Source of the DNA: Crenobacter caeni
GTDB lineage: Bacteria > Pseudomonadota > Gammaproteobacteria > Burkholderiales > Chromobacteriaceae
NCBI RefSeq assembly: GCF_010435965.1
Contig: NZ_JAAGAA010000005.1
Coordinates: 124,001 to 188,000 of the forward strand
Direction of reading: 5' to 3'
DNA length: 64,000 nucleotides
Part shown: piece by piece, positions 56,365 through 64,000 of the stretch
Position numbering within the stretch: position 1 is the stretch's first letter
Layout: each line of letters begins with the position of its first letter
The notes under the pieces: model-generated
Database searches by the model: none
Told to the model about the DNA's origin: nothing
What the model saw: only the letters and a program-made list of their open reading frames with translations
Made by a program: the position numbers and the translations under genes

Positions 56365-57033
56365 CTAGCCATTTTTCATCAAATCGTAGAGCTGGGCAAG
56401 GTTGTCGACCACCACGTCCGCTTCCAGCGTGGAAACGTCCTCGTAGCCGTAGCTGACCGCGATGGCGACGGCGCCCGCTGCGCGCGCGGCTTTCACGTCG
56501 TTGACCGAGTCGCCGACCATGCCAAGCTGGCCGGCCTCGACGCCCATCACTTCGGCGGCGTGGCGCACCGGCAGGCCGGACGGCTTCTTCTCGGTCAGGG
56601 TGTCGCCGCCGATCACCAGCGAGAACAAATCGGCGATGCCAAGCTTTTGCAGCAGCGGCACGGCCAGGCGTTCGGACTTGTTGGTGACCACCGCCAGCGG
56701 CAGCTGCAGGGTCTTCAAAAGCTGCAGGCCGTCGAGCACGCCCGGGTAGAGGCGGGTGTGGTCGGCCAGGTGCGCCGCGTACTCGGTGACGAACAGGGTG
56801 TAGCCCCGCTCCCACAGCGCGGGGTCGGCCACGCCGTCGCGCTCGTCGGTCAGCGCGCGGTGTACCAGGGACGCGATGCCGTCGCCGACGTGGCTCTGGA
56901 TGCGGGCTTGTTCCAGCGGCGGCATGCCGAGCGCCGCGCGCATGCGGTTGGCGGCGCCGGCCAGGTCGGCGATCGAGTCGCTCAGCGTGCCGTCCAGATC
57001 AAAGGCGAAGGCCTTGAGGTGCTTGATGTCCAT
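56365..57033 (-). CDS. gph: Phosphoglycolate phosphatase
   Basis: HAD-family enzyme removing 2-phosphoglycolate, for instance that from DNA 3'-end repair. The 222 residues show the nucleophile motif AFDLDGTLSDS (residues about 10-20), VVTNKS as motif II and MVGDSVNDVKAARAAG as motif IV. It lies 12 bases after rpe and 127 before trpE, an order known from several proteobacteria. Confidence 0.94.
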   Translation of the reverse strand: MDIKHLKAFAFDLDGTLSDSIADLAGAANRMRAALGMPPLEQARIQSHVGDGIASLVHRALTDERDGVADPALWERGYTLFVTEYAAHLADHTRLYPGVLDGLQLLKTLQLPLAVVTNKSERLAVPLLQKLGIADLFSLVIGGDTLTEKKPSGLPVRHAAEVMGVEAGQLGMVGDSVNDVKAARAAGAVAIAVSYGYEDVSTLEADVVVDNLAQLYDLMKNG

Positions 57034-57045
57034 GTCTCGCCCCTC

Positions 57046-57726
57046 TTAGCGGCCGGCCTTGGCGAGTTCGGCGCGCATCGCGTCGATCACCGCCTTGTAG
57101 TCGGGCTTGCCGTAGATCGCGGAGCCGGCGACAAAGGTGTCGGCGCCGGCTTCGGCGATTTCGCGGATGTTGTCGACCTTGACGCCGCCGTCGACTTCCA
57201 GCCAGATCTCGCGGCCGGTGCGCGCGGTGTACGCGTCGATGCGCTCGCGCGCGGCGCGGATCTTGTTCAGCGCCTCGGGGATGAAGCTCTGCCCGCCGAA
57301 GCCCGGGTTGACCGACATGATGAGGATCATGTCGACCTTGTCCATCACGTGGTCGAGGTAAGAGAGGCTGGTGGCCGGGTTGAACACCAGGCCCGCCTTG
57401 CAGCCGGCGTCGCGGATCAGCCCCAGCGTGCGGTCGACATGCTCGGAGGCCTCGGGGTGGAAGGTGATGATGTCGGCGCCGGCCTTGGCGAACATCGCCG
57501 CCAGCGCGTCGACCGGCTTGACCATCAGGTGCACGTCAATCGGCGCGCTGGTATGCGGGCGGATCGCCTCGCACACCATCGGGCCGATGGTCAGGTTGGG
57601 CACGTAATGGTTGTCCATCACGTCGAAGTGGATGATGTCGGCGCCGGCGGCGACGACGTCGCGGATCTCCTCGCCCAGGCGGGCGAAGTCGGCGGACAGG
57701 ATGCTGGGGGCGATGCGGTAGTTCAT
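57046..57726 (-). CDS. rpe: Ribulose-phosphate 3-epimerase
   Basis: Interconverts ribulose 5-phosphate and xylulose 5-phosphate in the pentose phosphate pathway. [20 protein letters not shown] starts a 226-residue TIM barrel with [28 protein letters not shown] and EVDGGV, including the metal-binding His and Asp residues. An upstream in-frame extension to 57786 passes through a hairpin and is not used. Confidence 0.97.
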   Translation of the reverse strand: MNYRIAPSILSADFARLGEEIRDVVAAGADIIHFDVMDNHYVPNLTIGPMVCEAIRPHTSAPIDVHLMVKPVDALAAMFAKAGADIITFHPEASEHVDRTLGLIRDAGCKAGLVFNPATSLSYLDHVMDKVDMILIMSVNPGFGGQSFIPEALNKIRAARERIDAYTARTGREIWLEVDGGVKVDNIREIAEAGADTFVAGSAIYGKPDYKAVIDAMRAELAKAGR

Positions 57727-57748
57727 GGTGTCGGCATGGTTGGACGGG

Positions 57749-57772
57749 AGGCGGGCATTGTAACGCCCGCCT
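57749..57772. promoter_or_regulatory. Inverted repeat upstream of rpe
   Basis: AGGCGGGC and GCCCGCCT pair across an 8-nt loop, between the preceding membrane-anchored protein gene and rpe. There is no T-run, so a terminator is doubtful. Confidence 0.45.
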
Positions 57773-57796
57773 GCCGCCTGCGTCATGCCGGCGCCG

Positions 57797-58156
57797 TCAC
57801 TGCGTGCCTTCGGCTACCGGTGCGGCTTCCTCTGTCGGCGAGGCTGCGGCCTCTTCGGCCGGCAACTCGGAGAGCGCCTCTTCGGCCGGGGCGGACGCGT
57901 CGGCGGCGGCCGGCTGTGCACGGGCCACCGCGCGCGGCAGCACGGTGACCTTGCCCGAGTGCGGGTGCGGGGTATACGCGGCGACCGGGTCGGTGTTGGC
58001 CGACGGCGTGAACGGCTGCAGCAGTTCGGGGCCTTGCTGGGCGGCTTGCAGCGTTGCGTTGGAAAAGCCTTGCCATGCGGCGTAGGCGGCGAGCACGGCG
58101 GCGGCGAGAACCGCGGCCAGGATGAAGCGCTTGCGCTTGTCGGCGATGTCTGACAT
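57797..58156 (-). CDS. Membrane-anchored Ala/Pro-rich protein, unknown
   Basis: A 119-residue protein with a basic N-terminus (DKRKRF), one membrane helix (about 11-28) and a low-complexity periplasmic tail rich in Ala, Glu and Pro (about 75-119). No domain recognised. It precedes rpe on the same strand and diverges from apaG. Confidence 0.6.
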   Translation of the reverse strand: MSDIADKRKRFILAAVLAAAVLAAYAAWQGFSNATLQAAQQGPELLQPFTPSANTDPVAAYTPHPHSGKVTVLPRAVARAQPAAADASAPAEEALSELPAEEAAASPTEEAAPVAEGTQ

Positions 58157-58231
58157 CTATGCTGGTTGGGTGGTGTGCTGCGGCGGATTGTCGGCCGCGC
58201 ACCGCGGCGTGTCAATTGCAAGGAGAGGGTG

Positions 58232-58594
58232 ATGGTCGAAGTCGAGGTGGTGCCGTTTTATCTGGCGGACGAGTCGGACGTGGCGGCGGACGTTTACGCG
58301 TTCGGCTACCGGGTGGCGATCCGCAACCGGGGGGAGGCGCCGGTGCGCCTGCTCGCCCGGCACTGGGTGATCACCGACGCCAATGGCCACGTCGAGGAGG
58401 TGCGCGGGCGCGGCGTGGTCGGCGAGACGCCGCGCATCGAGGCAGGCGGCGTCTACGAGTACGACAGCTGGACGCGGCTGACCACGCCGTGGGGCAGCAT
58501 GCGCGGCAGCTACCAGATGGTCGGCGCGGACGGCGAGCGTTTCGACGCCGACATCCCCGAGTTCAGGCTCATCGCGCCGCGCAGCCTGCACTGA
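58232..58594 (+). CDS. apaG: ApaG protein
   Basis: A 120-residue immunoglobulin-like beta-sandwich protein (DUF525). VAIRNRGEAPVRLLARHWVITDANGHVEEV and GVVGETPRIEAGGVYEYDS are typical (residues about 29-58 and 63-81). Its role is obscure; it is often near ksgA and apaH, which are not here. AGGAGAGGG gives a strong ribosome site for MVEVEVVPFY. Confidence 0.93.
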   Translation: MVEVEVVPFYLADESDVAADVYAFGYRVAIRNRGEAPVRLLARHWVITDANGHVEEVRGRGVVGETPRIEAGGVYEYDSWTRLTTPWGSMRGSYQMVGADGERFDADIPEFRLIAPRSLH

Positions 58595-58595
58595 T

Positions 58596-58676
58596 TCAGC
58601 CGCGCGGCCAGGTCCACCACACGATAAAGGCGGCGAGCAACAGCGCCAGCGCCGCTTCGGCCAGCAGGATCCACAT
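58596..58676 (-). CDS. 26-residue single-helix membrane protein
   Basis: ATG eight bases after a strong GGAGGG site opens a 26-codon frame encoding a single hydrophobic helix (WILLAEAALALLLAAFIVWW) ending in TWPRG. It fits exactly between the apaG stop and the divergent ABC transporter gene. Too short for routine gene finders. Function unknown. Confidence 0.5.
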   Translation of the reverse strand: MWILLAEAALALLLAAFIVWWTWPRG

Positions 58677-58739
58677 GGCGTTTCCCTCCGGGTTCTGTTT
58701 CAATCTGGCCGACAAGAATTTCACAGGCAAGCAGAACCC

Positions 58740-60533
58740 ATGCGTTTTACCCATACCACCCCCCCGCCGACCGACCGTGACGACTGGCAGACGCTGCGCA
58801 CGTTGTGGCCCTATCTGCTGCGCTTCAAGGGGCGGCTCGCGCTGGCGCTGTCCTGCCTGATCGGCGCCAAGGTCGCCACCGTCACCGTCCCGCTGTTCCT
58901 GAAGGACATCGTCGACGCGCTGTCGGTGCCGGCCACCTTGCTTGCAGTGCCGGTGATGGCGCTGGCCGGCTACGGCGTTGCCCGCCTGCTCTCCAGCGTG
59001 CTGGGCGAGGTGCGCGACGCGGTGTTCGCGCGGGTGATCCAGGGCGCGATCCGCCAGGTGGCGCGGCAGGTGTTCGCGCACCTGTTCCGGCTGTCGCTGC
59101 GCTTCCACCTGGGGCGGCAGACCGGCGGGATGAGCCGCGACATCGAGCGCGGCACCAAGGGTATCGGCTTTTTGCTCAACTTCACGGTGTTCAACATCCT
59201 GCCGACGCTGATCGAGATCGCGCTGGTCGCCGGCATCCTGTTCTGGCTGTTCGACGTCTGGTTCGCGCTGGTGACGGTGGCGACCATCGCCGTCTACATC
59301 GGCTTCACGCTGGTGGTCACCGAGTGGCGCACGGTGTTCCGCCGCACCATGAACGACCTCGACTCCAAGGCCAACGCCAAGGCGATCGACGCGCTGATCA
59401 ACTACGAGACGGTCAAGTACTTCGGCAACGAAAACTGGGAGGCCGCGCGCTACGACGAGGGCCTCGCCCGCTGGGAGGCGTCGGCGGTCAAGAACCAGGT
59501 GTCGCTGTCTTTGCTGAACGCCGGGCAGGGCGTGATCATCGCGGTGGGCGTCACCTCGGTGATGGTGATGGCCGCGCGCGGGGTGGTGGCCGGAACGATG
59601 ACGGTCGGCGACGTGGTGCTGGTGGCCAGCTACCTCACGCAACTGTGGTCGCCGCTGCACTTTCTGGGCTTCGTCTACCGCGAGATCCGCCACGCGCTGG
59701 CCGACATGGAGCGCATGTTCGGGCTTTTGCGCCAGGACGAGGAGGTCGCCGACGCGCCCGGTGCCAAGGTGCTTGTCGGCAACGAGGCGACGGTCAGCTT
59801 CGACGCGGTCGATTTCTCTTACGACGGCAAGCGGGAAATCCTGAAGCAGGTGAGCTTCACCATCCCGGCCGGCAAGACGCTGGCGGTGGTCGGCGCGTCC
59901 GGCGCCGGCAAGTCGACGCTCGCGCGGCTGTTGTTCCGCTTCTACGACGTGTCGGGCGGCGCGGTGCGCGTGAACGGCACCGACATCCGGCAGCTGACGC
60001 AGGACAGCCTGCGCGCGCACATCGGCATCGTGCCGCAGGACACCGTGCTCTTCAACGACACCATCTGGGCGAACATCGCGTACGGCCGGCCTGAGGCCAG
60101 CCGCGAAGAGGTGATCGACGCGGCGCGGCGCGCGCATATCCACGCCTTCGTCGAGGGCTTGCCCGACGGCTACGACACCCAGGTCGGCGAGCGCGGCCTC
60201 AAGCTCTCCGGCGGCGAGAAGCAGCGCGTCGCCATCGCGCGCGCGCTTCTGAAGAACCCGCCGATCATGATCTTCGACGAGGCGACCAGCGCGCTCGACT
60301 CGCGTACCGAACGCGCGATCCAGCAGGAACTGGCGGCAGCGGCCAGCGGGCGCACCACGCTGGTGGTCGCGCACCGGCTGTCGACCATCGTCGACGCCGA
60401 CGAGATCGTGGTGCTCGACGCCGGGCGGGTCGTCGAGCGCGGCAGCCACCGCGCGCTGGTCGCCGCAGGCGGGCGCTACAGCGCGCTGTGGGCGATGCAG
60501 CCGCAGGGCGAGGCGGCCGCGGCAGACCTTTGA
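58740..60533 (+). CDS. Atm1-type ABC transporter (permease-ATPase)
   Basis: A 597-residue half-transporter with six membrane helices (about 25-320) fused to an ATPase domain. TVFNILPTLIEIALVAGILFW and NYETVKYFGNENWEAARYDE are typical of the Atm1/HMT1 branch, which exports glutathione-linked sulfur or metal compounds. Walker A GASGAGKST is near 384, the signature LSGGEKQR near 489 and Walker B IMIFDEATSALD near 510. It has no partner gene and so is likely a homodimer. Confidence 0.9.
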   Translation: MRFTHTTPPPTDRDDWQTLRTLWPYLLRFKGRLALALSCLIGAKVATVTVPLFLKDIVDALSVPATLLAVPVMALAGYGVARLLSSVLGEVRDAVFARVIQGAIRQVARQVFAHLFRLSLRFHLGRQTGGMSRDIERGTKGIGFLLNFTVFNILPTLIEIALVAGILFWLFDVWFALVTVATIAVYIGFTLVVTEWRTVFRRTMNDLDSKANAKAIDALINYETVKYFGNENWEAARYDEGLARWEASAVKNQVSLSLLNAGQGVIIAVGVTSVMVMAARGVVAGTMTVGDVVLVASYLTQLWSPLHFLGFVYREIRHALADMERMFGLLRQDEEVADAPGAKVLVGNEATVSFDAVDFSYDGKREILKQVSFTIPAGKTLAVVGASGAGKSTLARLLFRFYDVSGGAVRVNGTDIRQLTQDSLRAHIGIVPQDTVLFNDTIWANIAYGRPEASREEVIDAARRAHIHAFVEGLPDGYDTQVGERGLKLSGGEKQRVAIARALLKNPPIMIFDEATSALDSRTERAIQQELAAAASGRTTLVVAHRLSTIVDADEIVVLDAGRVVERGSHRALVAAGGRYSALWAMQPQGEAAAADL

Positions 60534-60548
60534 GGCAAGACAATCCAT

Positions 60549-60590
60549 TGCCCGATACGCATTGAAAATGCTAATCGGGCATGGTATGAC
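60549..60590 (+). promoter_or_regulatory. Promoter with overlapping palindrome before lysO
   Basis: TTGAAA (60562-60567) and TATGAC (60585-60590) are 17 bp apart. The -35 lies inside a nested palindrome: TGCCCGAT (60549) with ATCGGGCA (60574), and inside it GCATT-GAA-AATGC. That looks like an operator for a regulator of lysine export. E. coli lysO is controlled by ArgP and ArgR; which protein acts here is unknown. Confidence 0.6.
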
Positions 60591-60601
60591 TGTGCTGTTG
60601 C

Positions 60602-60630
60602 CGGCCGGGGCTGCCCCGGCCGTTGTTTTT
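60602..60630 (+). terminator. Terminator-like hairpin in lysO leader
   Basis: CGGCCGGGG/CCCCGGCCG around CTG is followed by TTGTTTTT, 18 bp before the lysO start and downstream of the candidate promoter. It may end the ABC gene transcript, attenuate lysO, or both. Confidence 0.75.
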
Positions 60631-60647
60631 GCCTGCGGAATCCCTCG

Positions 60648-60923
60648 ATGTTCAGTGTCCTTGCCTGTCTGATTGCCGGCGTTGTCGTCGGCCACTTCGC
60701 GCGCGACAGCCGCGCCGTCCGCCATACCGGCCGCCTGATCTCGTTCGCGATCATGCTGCTCTTGTTTTTTCTCGGCGTGTCGGTCGGGCAGAACGAGACC
60801 ATCCTCGCCAACCTGTCGACCATCGGTGCGAAGGGCGTGCTGATCTCGCTCGCCTCGACCATGGGCAGCGTGCTCGCCTCGTGGTGGGTGTACCGCCGCT
60901 TCTTCCGGGAGCTGCCGGCATGA
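60648..60923 (+). CDS. lysO: Lysine exporter LysO, N-terminal half as separate protein
   Basis: A 91-residue membrane protein with three helices, equivalent to the first third of E. coli LysO (about 300 residues, single chain): GVVVGHFAR and LLLFFLGVSVGQNE. The second part is encoded by the next gene, overlapping by ATGA, so both are made together. Two-gene versions of this exporter are known in other phyla. Confidence 0.85.
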   Translation: MFSVLACLIAGVVVGHFARDSRAVRHTGRLISFAIMLLLFFLGVSVGQNETILANLSTIGAKGVLISLASTMGSVLASWWVYRRFFRELPA

Positions 60924-61522
60924 AGGGCGCGCTGGTGGTGATCGGCTGCTTCGTCGCCGGCGTGCTGCTGGCCGCGTTTGACCTGTGGCCGCAAGGCTTC
61001 GAGGCGGACTCGCTGACCCTGTGGGCGCTGTTTGCCCTGCTGTTCTGCGTCGGCGTGTCGGTGGGCTCGGACGACACGCTGCGCCGCACGCTCGCCCGCA
61101 TGCGCCCGCGCATCCTGTTGGTGCCGCTCTCGACCATCGTCGGCACCCTGCTCGGCAGTTTCCTGGTGAGCTTCGCGATCAGCGACGTGTCGCCGACCGA
61201 GTCGATGGCGGTCGGCGCGGGCTTCGGCTACTACTCGCTGTCGTCGATCTTCATCACCCAGTACAAGGGCGCCGAGCTTGGCACCATCGCGCTGGTGTCC
61301 AACGTGTTCCGCGAGATCTTCGCGCTTTTGATGGCGCCGCTTTTGTTCGCGTGGTTCGGCCGCCTGGCGCCGATCGCCGCCGGCGGCGCGACGACGATGG
61401 ACACCACCTTGCCGGTGATCAGCCGGGTATGCGGGCGCGACTGGGTGTTCGTCGCGATGCTGCACGGCTTCGCGGTCGACTTGTCGGTGCCCTTCCTGGT
61501 GACCTTCCTCTGCGCGTGGTAG
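60920..61522 (+). CDS. lysO: Lysine exporter LysO, C-terminal part as separate protein
   Basis: A 200-residue membrane protein matching the Lys_export domain: FCVGVSVGSDDT, VGAGFGYYSLSSIFITQYKGAELGTIALVSNVFREI and TTMDTTLPVISRVCGRDWVF (around residues 90-170). These are the conserved segments of LysO, which exports lysine and the toxic analogue thialysine. There is no sign of a frameshift: the upstream frame closes with its own stop and the ATGA overlap is orderly. Confidence 0.9.
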   Translation: MKGALVVIGCFVAGVLLAAFDLWPQGFEADSLTLWALFALLFCVGVSVGSDDTLRRTLARMRPRILLVPLSTIVGTLLGSFLVSFAISDVSPTESMAVGAGFGYYSLSSIFITQYKGAELGTIALVSNVFREIFALLMAPLLFAWFGRLAPIAAGGATTMDTTLPVISRVCGRDWVFVAMLHGFAVDLSVPFLVTFLCAW

Positions 61523-61607
61523 GGCGCGGCCAGGCGCTGGCGGTAGTCGTTGCTTGTTTTATACCCAAACGGCATGATGGTTGTTCGACCCCGAGCCCGC
61601 TGTCCCA

Positions 61608-64000
61608 ATGCCGCCACTGCCCCGCCTTGCCCGCCGCCTGTCAGGCTGTTACCCGTCCTGGCGCCTCGCCGCGCTGCTGACCGTGCTGTTCGCGGCGGGC
61701 GGCCTGCTGCCGTCCGGCCGCTTCTTCGCCGCCCCGGCGTCCTACCTGCCGCTGCACACCCTGCTCGAATTCGTGGCGATGCTGGTCGCGGTGATGGTGT
61801 CGACGCTGGCGTGGAGCCTGCGCAGGGAAACCGACAACCGGCCGCGGCTGCTGCTGGGCGCGGGCTTCCTCGCGGCGGGGCTGCTCGACTTCGGCCATGT
61901 GCTCTCGTACGCCGGCATGCCGCCCCTGGTGACGGCCAGCGGTCCGGAGAAGGCGATCAACTTCTGGCTGATGGCGCGCGCGGCTTCCGCGCTCGCGCTG
62001 CTGGCCGTCGCACTCAAGCCTGGCGGGCACTGGTCGGGCCGCCGGGCCGGCGCCGCCTACCTGGCGGCAGGGGCGTGCGCGCTGTTGTGCGGTGCGGCGG
62101 TGCTCTACCACCCCTACCTGTTCCCGCGCACCTTCGAGGCGGGGCAGGGGCTGACGCCGTTCAAGATCTTCGCCGAATACGCGATCAGCGGCGTGTACGG
62201 GCTGGCGGCCTGGCTGTTCGCCCGCCGCGCGCTCGCCCGGCACGATACGCTGTCGGCCGCCTTCGCCGCCGCCGCGTGGATCTTCGCGTTGGCCGAACTC
62301 TTCTTCACGCTCTACTCGGACGTGACCGACCTCTTCAACCTGCTTGGGCATTTGTACAAGGTCGCGGCCAGCGTGCTGGTCTACCGCGCGGTATTCGTCT
62401 CCGGCGTGCTCTACCCGTACCGGGCGCTCGCCTTTGAACGCGGCCGCTTTCGTGCGCTGTTCGACACCATCCCCGACCCGGTCTGGCTGAAGGCGCCGGA
62501 CGGGCGCTACCTCGCGTGCAACGCCGCGTTCGAGCGGCTGTACGGCTGGAGCGAGGCGAAAATCAAGGGGCAGACCGATTACGACTTCGTCGATGCGGCG
62601 CAGGCCGACGCCTTCACCGCCTACGACCGGCGTGCCGCCGCCGCCGGCCAGCCCCTGCTGAACGAGGAGTGGCTGACCTTCGCGGCGGACGGCTACCGCG
62701 GCCTGTTCGAGACGACCAAGACGCCGATGCGCGACATGGACGGCGGCCTGCTGGGCATCCTCGGCATCGCGCACGACGTCAGCGCACGCAAGCGGGCGGA
62801 GGAGGGGCTGCGCGAGAGCGAGCAGCACTACCGTACGCTGGCCGACAGCGGCAGCGCGCTGATCTGGACGTCGGGGGCGGACACGGGCTTCGACTTCGTC
62901 AACGCGCGCTGGCGGGTGTTTACCGGGCAGTCGCTGCAGATGGCCGCCGGCGAGGGCTGGCTTGCCGCGGTGCACCCGGAAGACCGCGACGCGGCGCTCG
63001 CCGGCTACCGCGCGGCGTTCGCGGCGCGCAAGCGCCTGTTCACCCAGCTCAGGCTGCTGCCGGCGCAGGGCGAGGCGCGCTGGTTCAGCGTCGACGCGTC
63101 GCCGCGCTACAGCCGCCACGGCGATTTCCTTGGCTATATCGCGTATTGCCTGGACATCAGCGAGCAGAAGGCCGCCGAGGCGGAGATCGAGCAGCTCGCC
63201 TACTACGACGCGCTGACCGGGCTGCCCAACCGCCGCCTGCTCGCCGACCGCCTCGAGCGCGCCTTGCTGGGCAGCGTGCGCCGGGGCAGCCAGGCGGCGC
63301 TGCTGATGATAGACCTCGACAACTTCAAGGCGCTGAACGACACCCAGGGCCACGCTGCCGGCGACCGCCTGCTCGCGCAGGTGGGCCTGCGGCTGTTGGC
63401 GAGCGTGCGCGCCAATGACACCGTCGCGCGGCTGGGCGGCGACGAATTCGTGGTGATCGCAGAAGACCTCGGCCAGGGCGACGCGGCGTGGCAGGCGGCC
63501 GGCTGCATCGCCGGCAAGCTGGTGTCCGCGCTGGCCGCGCCGTTCGAACTGGAAGGCAGCGACGCCGGCGCAAAGCCCTGCGAGTACCGCTGCTCGGCGA
63601 GCATCGGCGTGGTGCTGACCGACGCGCCCCTGTCGGTCGACGAATTGATGAAGCGTGCCGACGCCGCGATGTACCGGGCGAAAAGCGGCGGGCGCAACCG
63701 CTACGCGCTGTTCGACCCGGACATGCTCGCCGCGCTGGTGCGGCGTACTGCGCTGGAGTCCGCGCTGCGCAAGGCGGTGGACGAGGCGAGGATCACCTGC
63801 CACCTGCAGGCGCAAGTCGGCGCGGCGGGCAGGGTGGTCGGCGCCGAGGTGCTCGCGCGCTGGCATGACGAGGCGTTCGGCACCGTCCCTCCCGGCGAGT
63901 TCATCCCGCTGGCCGAGGCGTGCGGGCTGATCGAGACGCTGGGCGATCAGGTGCTGTCGCTCGCGTGTGACCGCCTGCGCGCGTGGGAAAACGAGCCGGT
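61608..64000 (+). CDS. MASE3-PAS-PAS-GGDEF-EAL c-di-GMP protein, cut by window edge
   Basis: About 797 residues are visible. An N-terminal MASE3 membrane sensor (about eight helices to residue 265; LLDFGHVLSYAGMPPLV) is followed by PAS 1 (from about 278, FDTIPDPVWLKAPDG), PAS 2 (from about 403), a diguanylate cyclase domain with GGDEF at 610-614 preceded by an RAND inhibitory site, and the start of an EAL phosphodiesterase domain in which the signature reads EVL (E747) rather than EAL. It may make and degrade c-di-GMP. The C-terminus is outside the window. Confidence 0.88.
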   Translation, partial: MPPLPRLARRLSGCYPSWRLAALLTVLFAAGGLLPSGRFFAAPASYLPLHTLLEFVAMLVAVMVSTLAWSLRRETDNRPRLLLGAGFLAAGLLDFGHVLSYAGMPPLVTASGPEKAINFWLMARAASALALLAVALKPGGHWSGRRAGAAYLAAGACALLCGAAVLYHPYLFPRTFEAGQGLTPFKIFAEYAISGVYGLAAWLFARRALARHDTLSAAFAAAAWIFALAELFFTLYSDVTDLFNLLGHLYKVAASVLVYRAVFVSGVLYPYRALAFERGRFRALFDTIPDPVWLKAPDGRYLACNAAFERLYGWSEAKIKGQTDYDFVDAAQADAFTAYDRRAAAAGQPLLNEEWLTFAADGYRGLFETTKTPMRDMDGGLLGILGIAHDVSARKRAEEGLRESEQHYRTLADSGSALIWTSGADTGFDFVNARWRVFTGQSLQMAAGEGWLAAVHPEDRDAALAGYRAAFAARKRLFTQLRLLPAQGEARWFSVDASPRYSRHGDFLGYIAYCLDISEQKAAEAEIEQLAYYDALTGLPNRRLLADRLERALLGSVRRGSQAALLMIDLDNFKALNDTQGHAAGDRLLAQVGLRLLASVRANDTVARLGGDEFVVIAEDLGQGDAAWQAAGCIAGKLVSALAAPFELEGSDAGAKPCEYRCSASIGVVLTDAPLSVDELMKRADAAMYRAKSGGRNRYALFDPDMLAALVRRTALESALRKAVDEARITCHLQAQVGAAGRVVGAEVLARWHDEAFGTVPPGEFIPLAEACGLIETLGDQVLSLACDRLRAWENEP

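Noticed and set aside
60534..60647. Lysine riboswitch upstream of lysO
   Set aside because: The leader after the candidate promoter is about 50 nt, too short for the five-helix lysine aptamer; the long palindrome covers the promoter and is better read as an operator.
60648..61522. Frameshifted or broken lysO
   Set aside because: The upstream frame ends in an orderly ATGA overlap with a full start for the second gene, both halves keep conserved segments, and two-gene forms of this exporter exist elsewhere.

Overview
The window is GC-rich chromosomal DNA, densely packed with core genes, from a Gram-negative bacterium. Gene content and order (rimP-nusA-infB-rbfA-truB-rpsO-pnp; rpsB-tsf-pyrH-frr-uppS-cdsA-dxr-rseP-bamA-skp-lpxD-fabZ-lpxA-lpxB-rnhB; rpe-gph-trpE; yciB-yciI-bolA-parvulin) point to a betaproteobacterium, most likely of the order Neisseriales (Chromobacterium relatives). 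That placement is inferred from gene order and protein character, not from a search.

Layout. 1-1.3 kb: fadD, cut by the left edge. 1.5-10.4 kb: the transcription/translation operon rimP to pnp, with terminator-like and leader hairpins before rimP, between infB and rbfA, after rpsO and before pnp. 10.4-12.5 kb: mtfA, a nitronate monooxygenase-like gene and a small membrane protein. 12.5-27.3 kb: one long co-directional block from the rpsB promoter and structured leader through outer-membrane biogenesis (BamA, Skp, RseP), lipid A synthesis, undecaprenyl and CDP-diglyceride synthesis, to rnhB and a DNA glycosylase. 27.3-50.2 kb: mixed housekeeping and sensory genes, including an Aer-like chemoreceptor, ygjV-rarD, a Met-rich mini-cytochrome c, the parvulin/bolA/yciI/yciB operon, SPFH-nfeD, guaC with an attenuator-like leader, the isoprenoid cluster xseB-ispA-dxs, a TerC protein, sstT and valS.

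50.2-54.8 kb is the only accessory region. It holds two 283-bp repeats that are 98% identical, several GGTGGGTTA palindromes, a diverged inverted relative of the 283-bp repeat, a lipoprotein, a two-gene cassette with toxin-antitoxin-like layout, and a strikingly AT-rich pair (an LRAT-fold protein and an unknown 266-residue protein). 54.8-64 kb returns to core genes: trpE, gph, rpe, apaG, an Atm1-type ABC exporter, a lysine exporter split into two overlapping genes (lysO) behind a palindromic promoter, and the first ~800 codons of a MASE3-PAS-PAS-GGDEF-EAL protein running off the right edge.

The strongest leads for new biology are the hairpin-bearing repeat family whose stem changes sequence while keeping its palindrome, the AT-rich LRAT plus unknown pair, the two-gene cassette between the repeats, the split lysO with its leader, and the rpsB and guaC leaders. 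No tRNA, rRNA, CRISPR array, transposase or integrase gene was seen.
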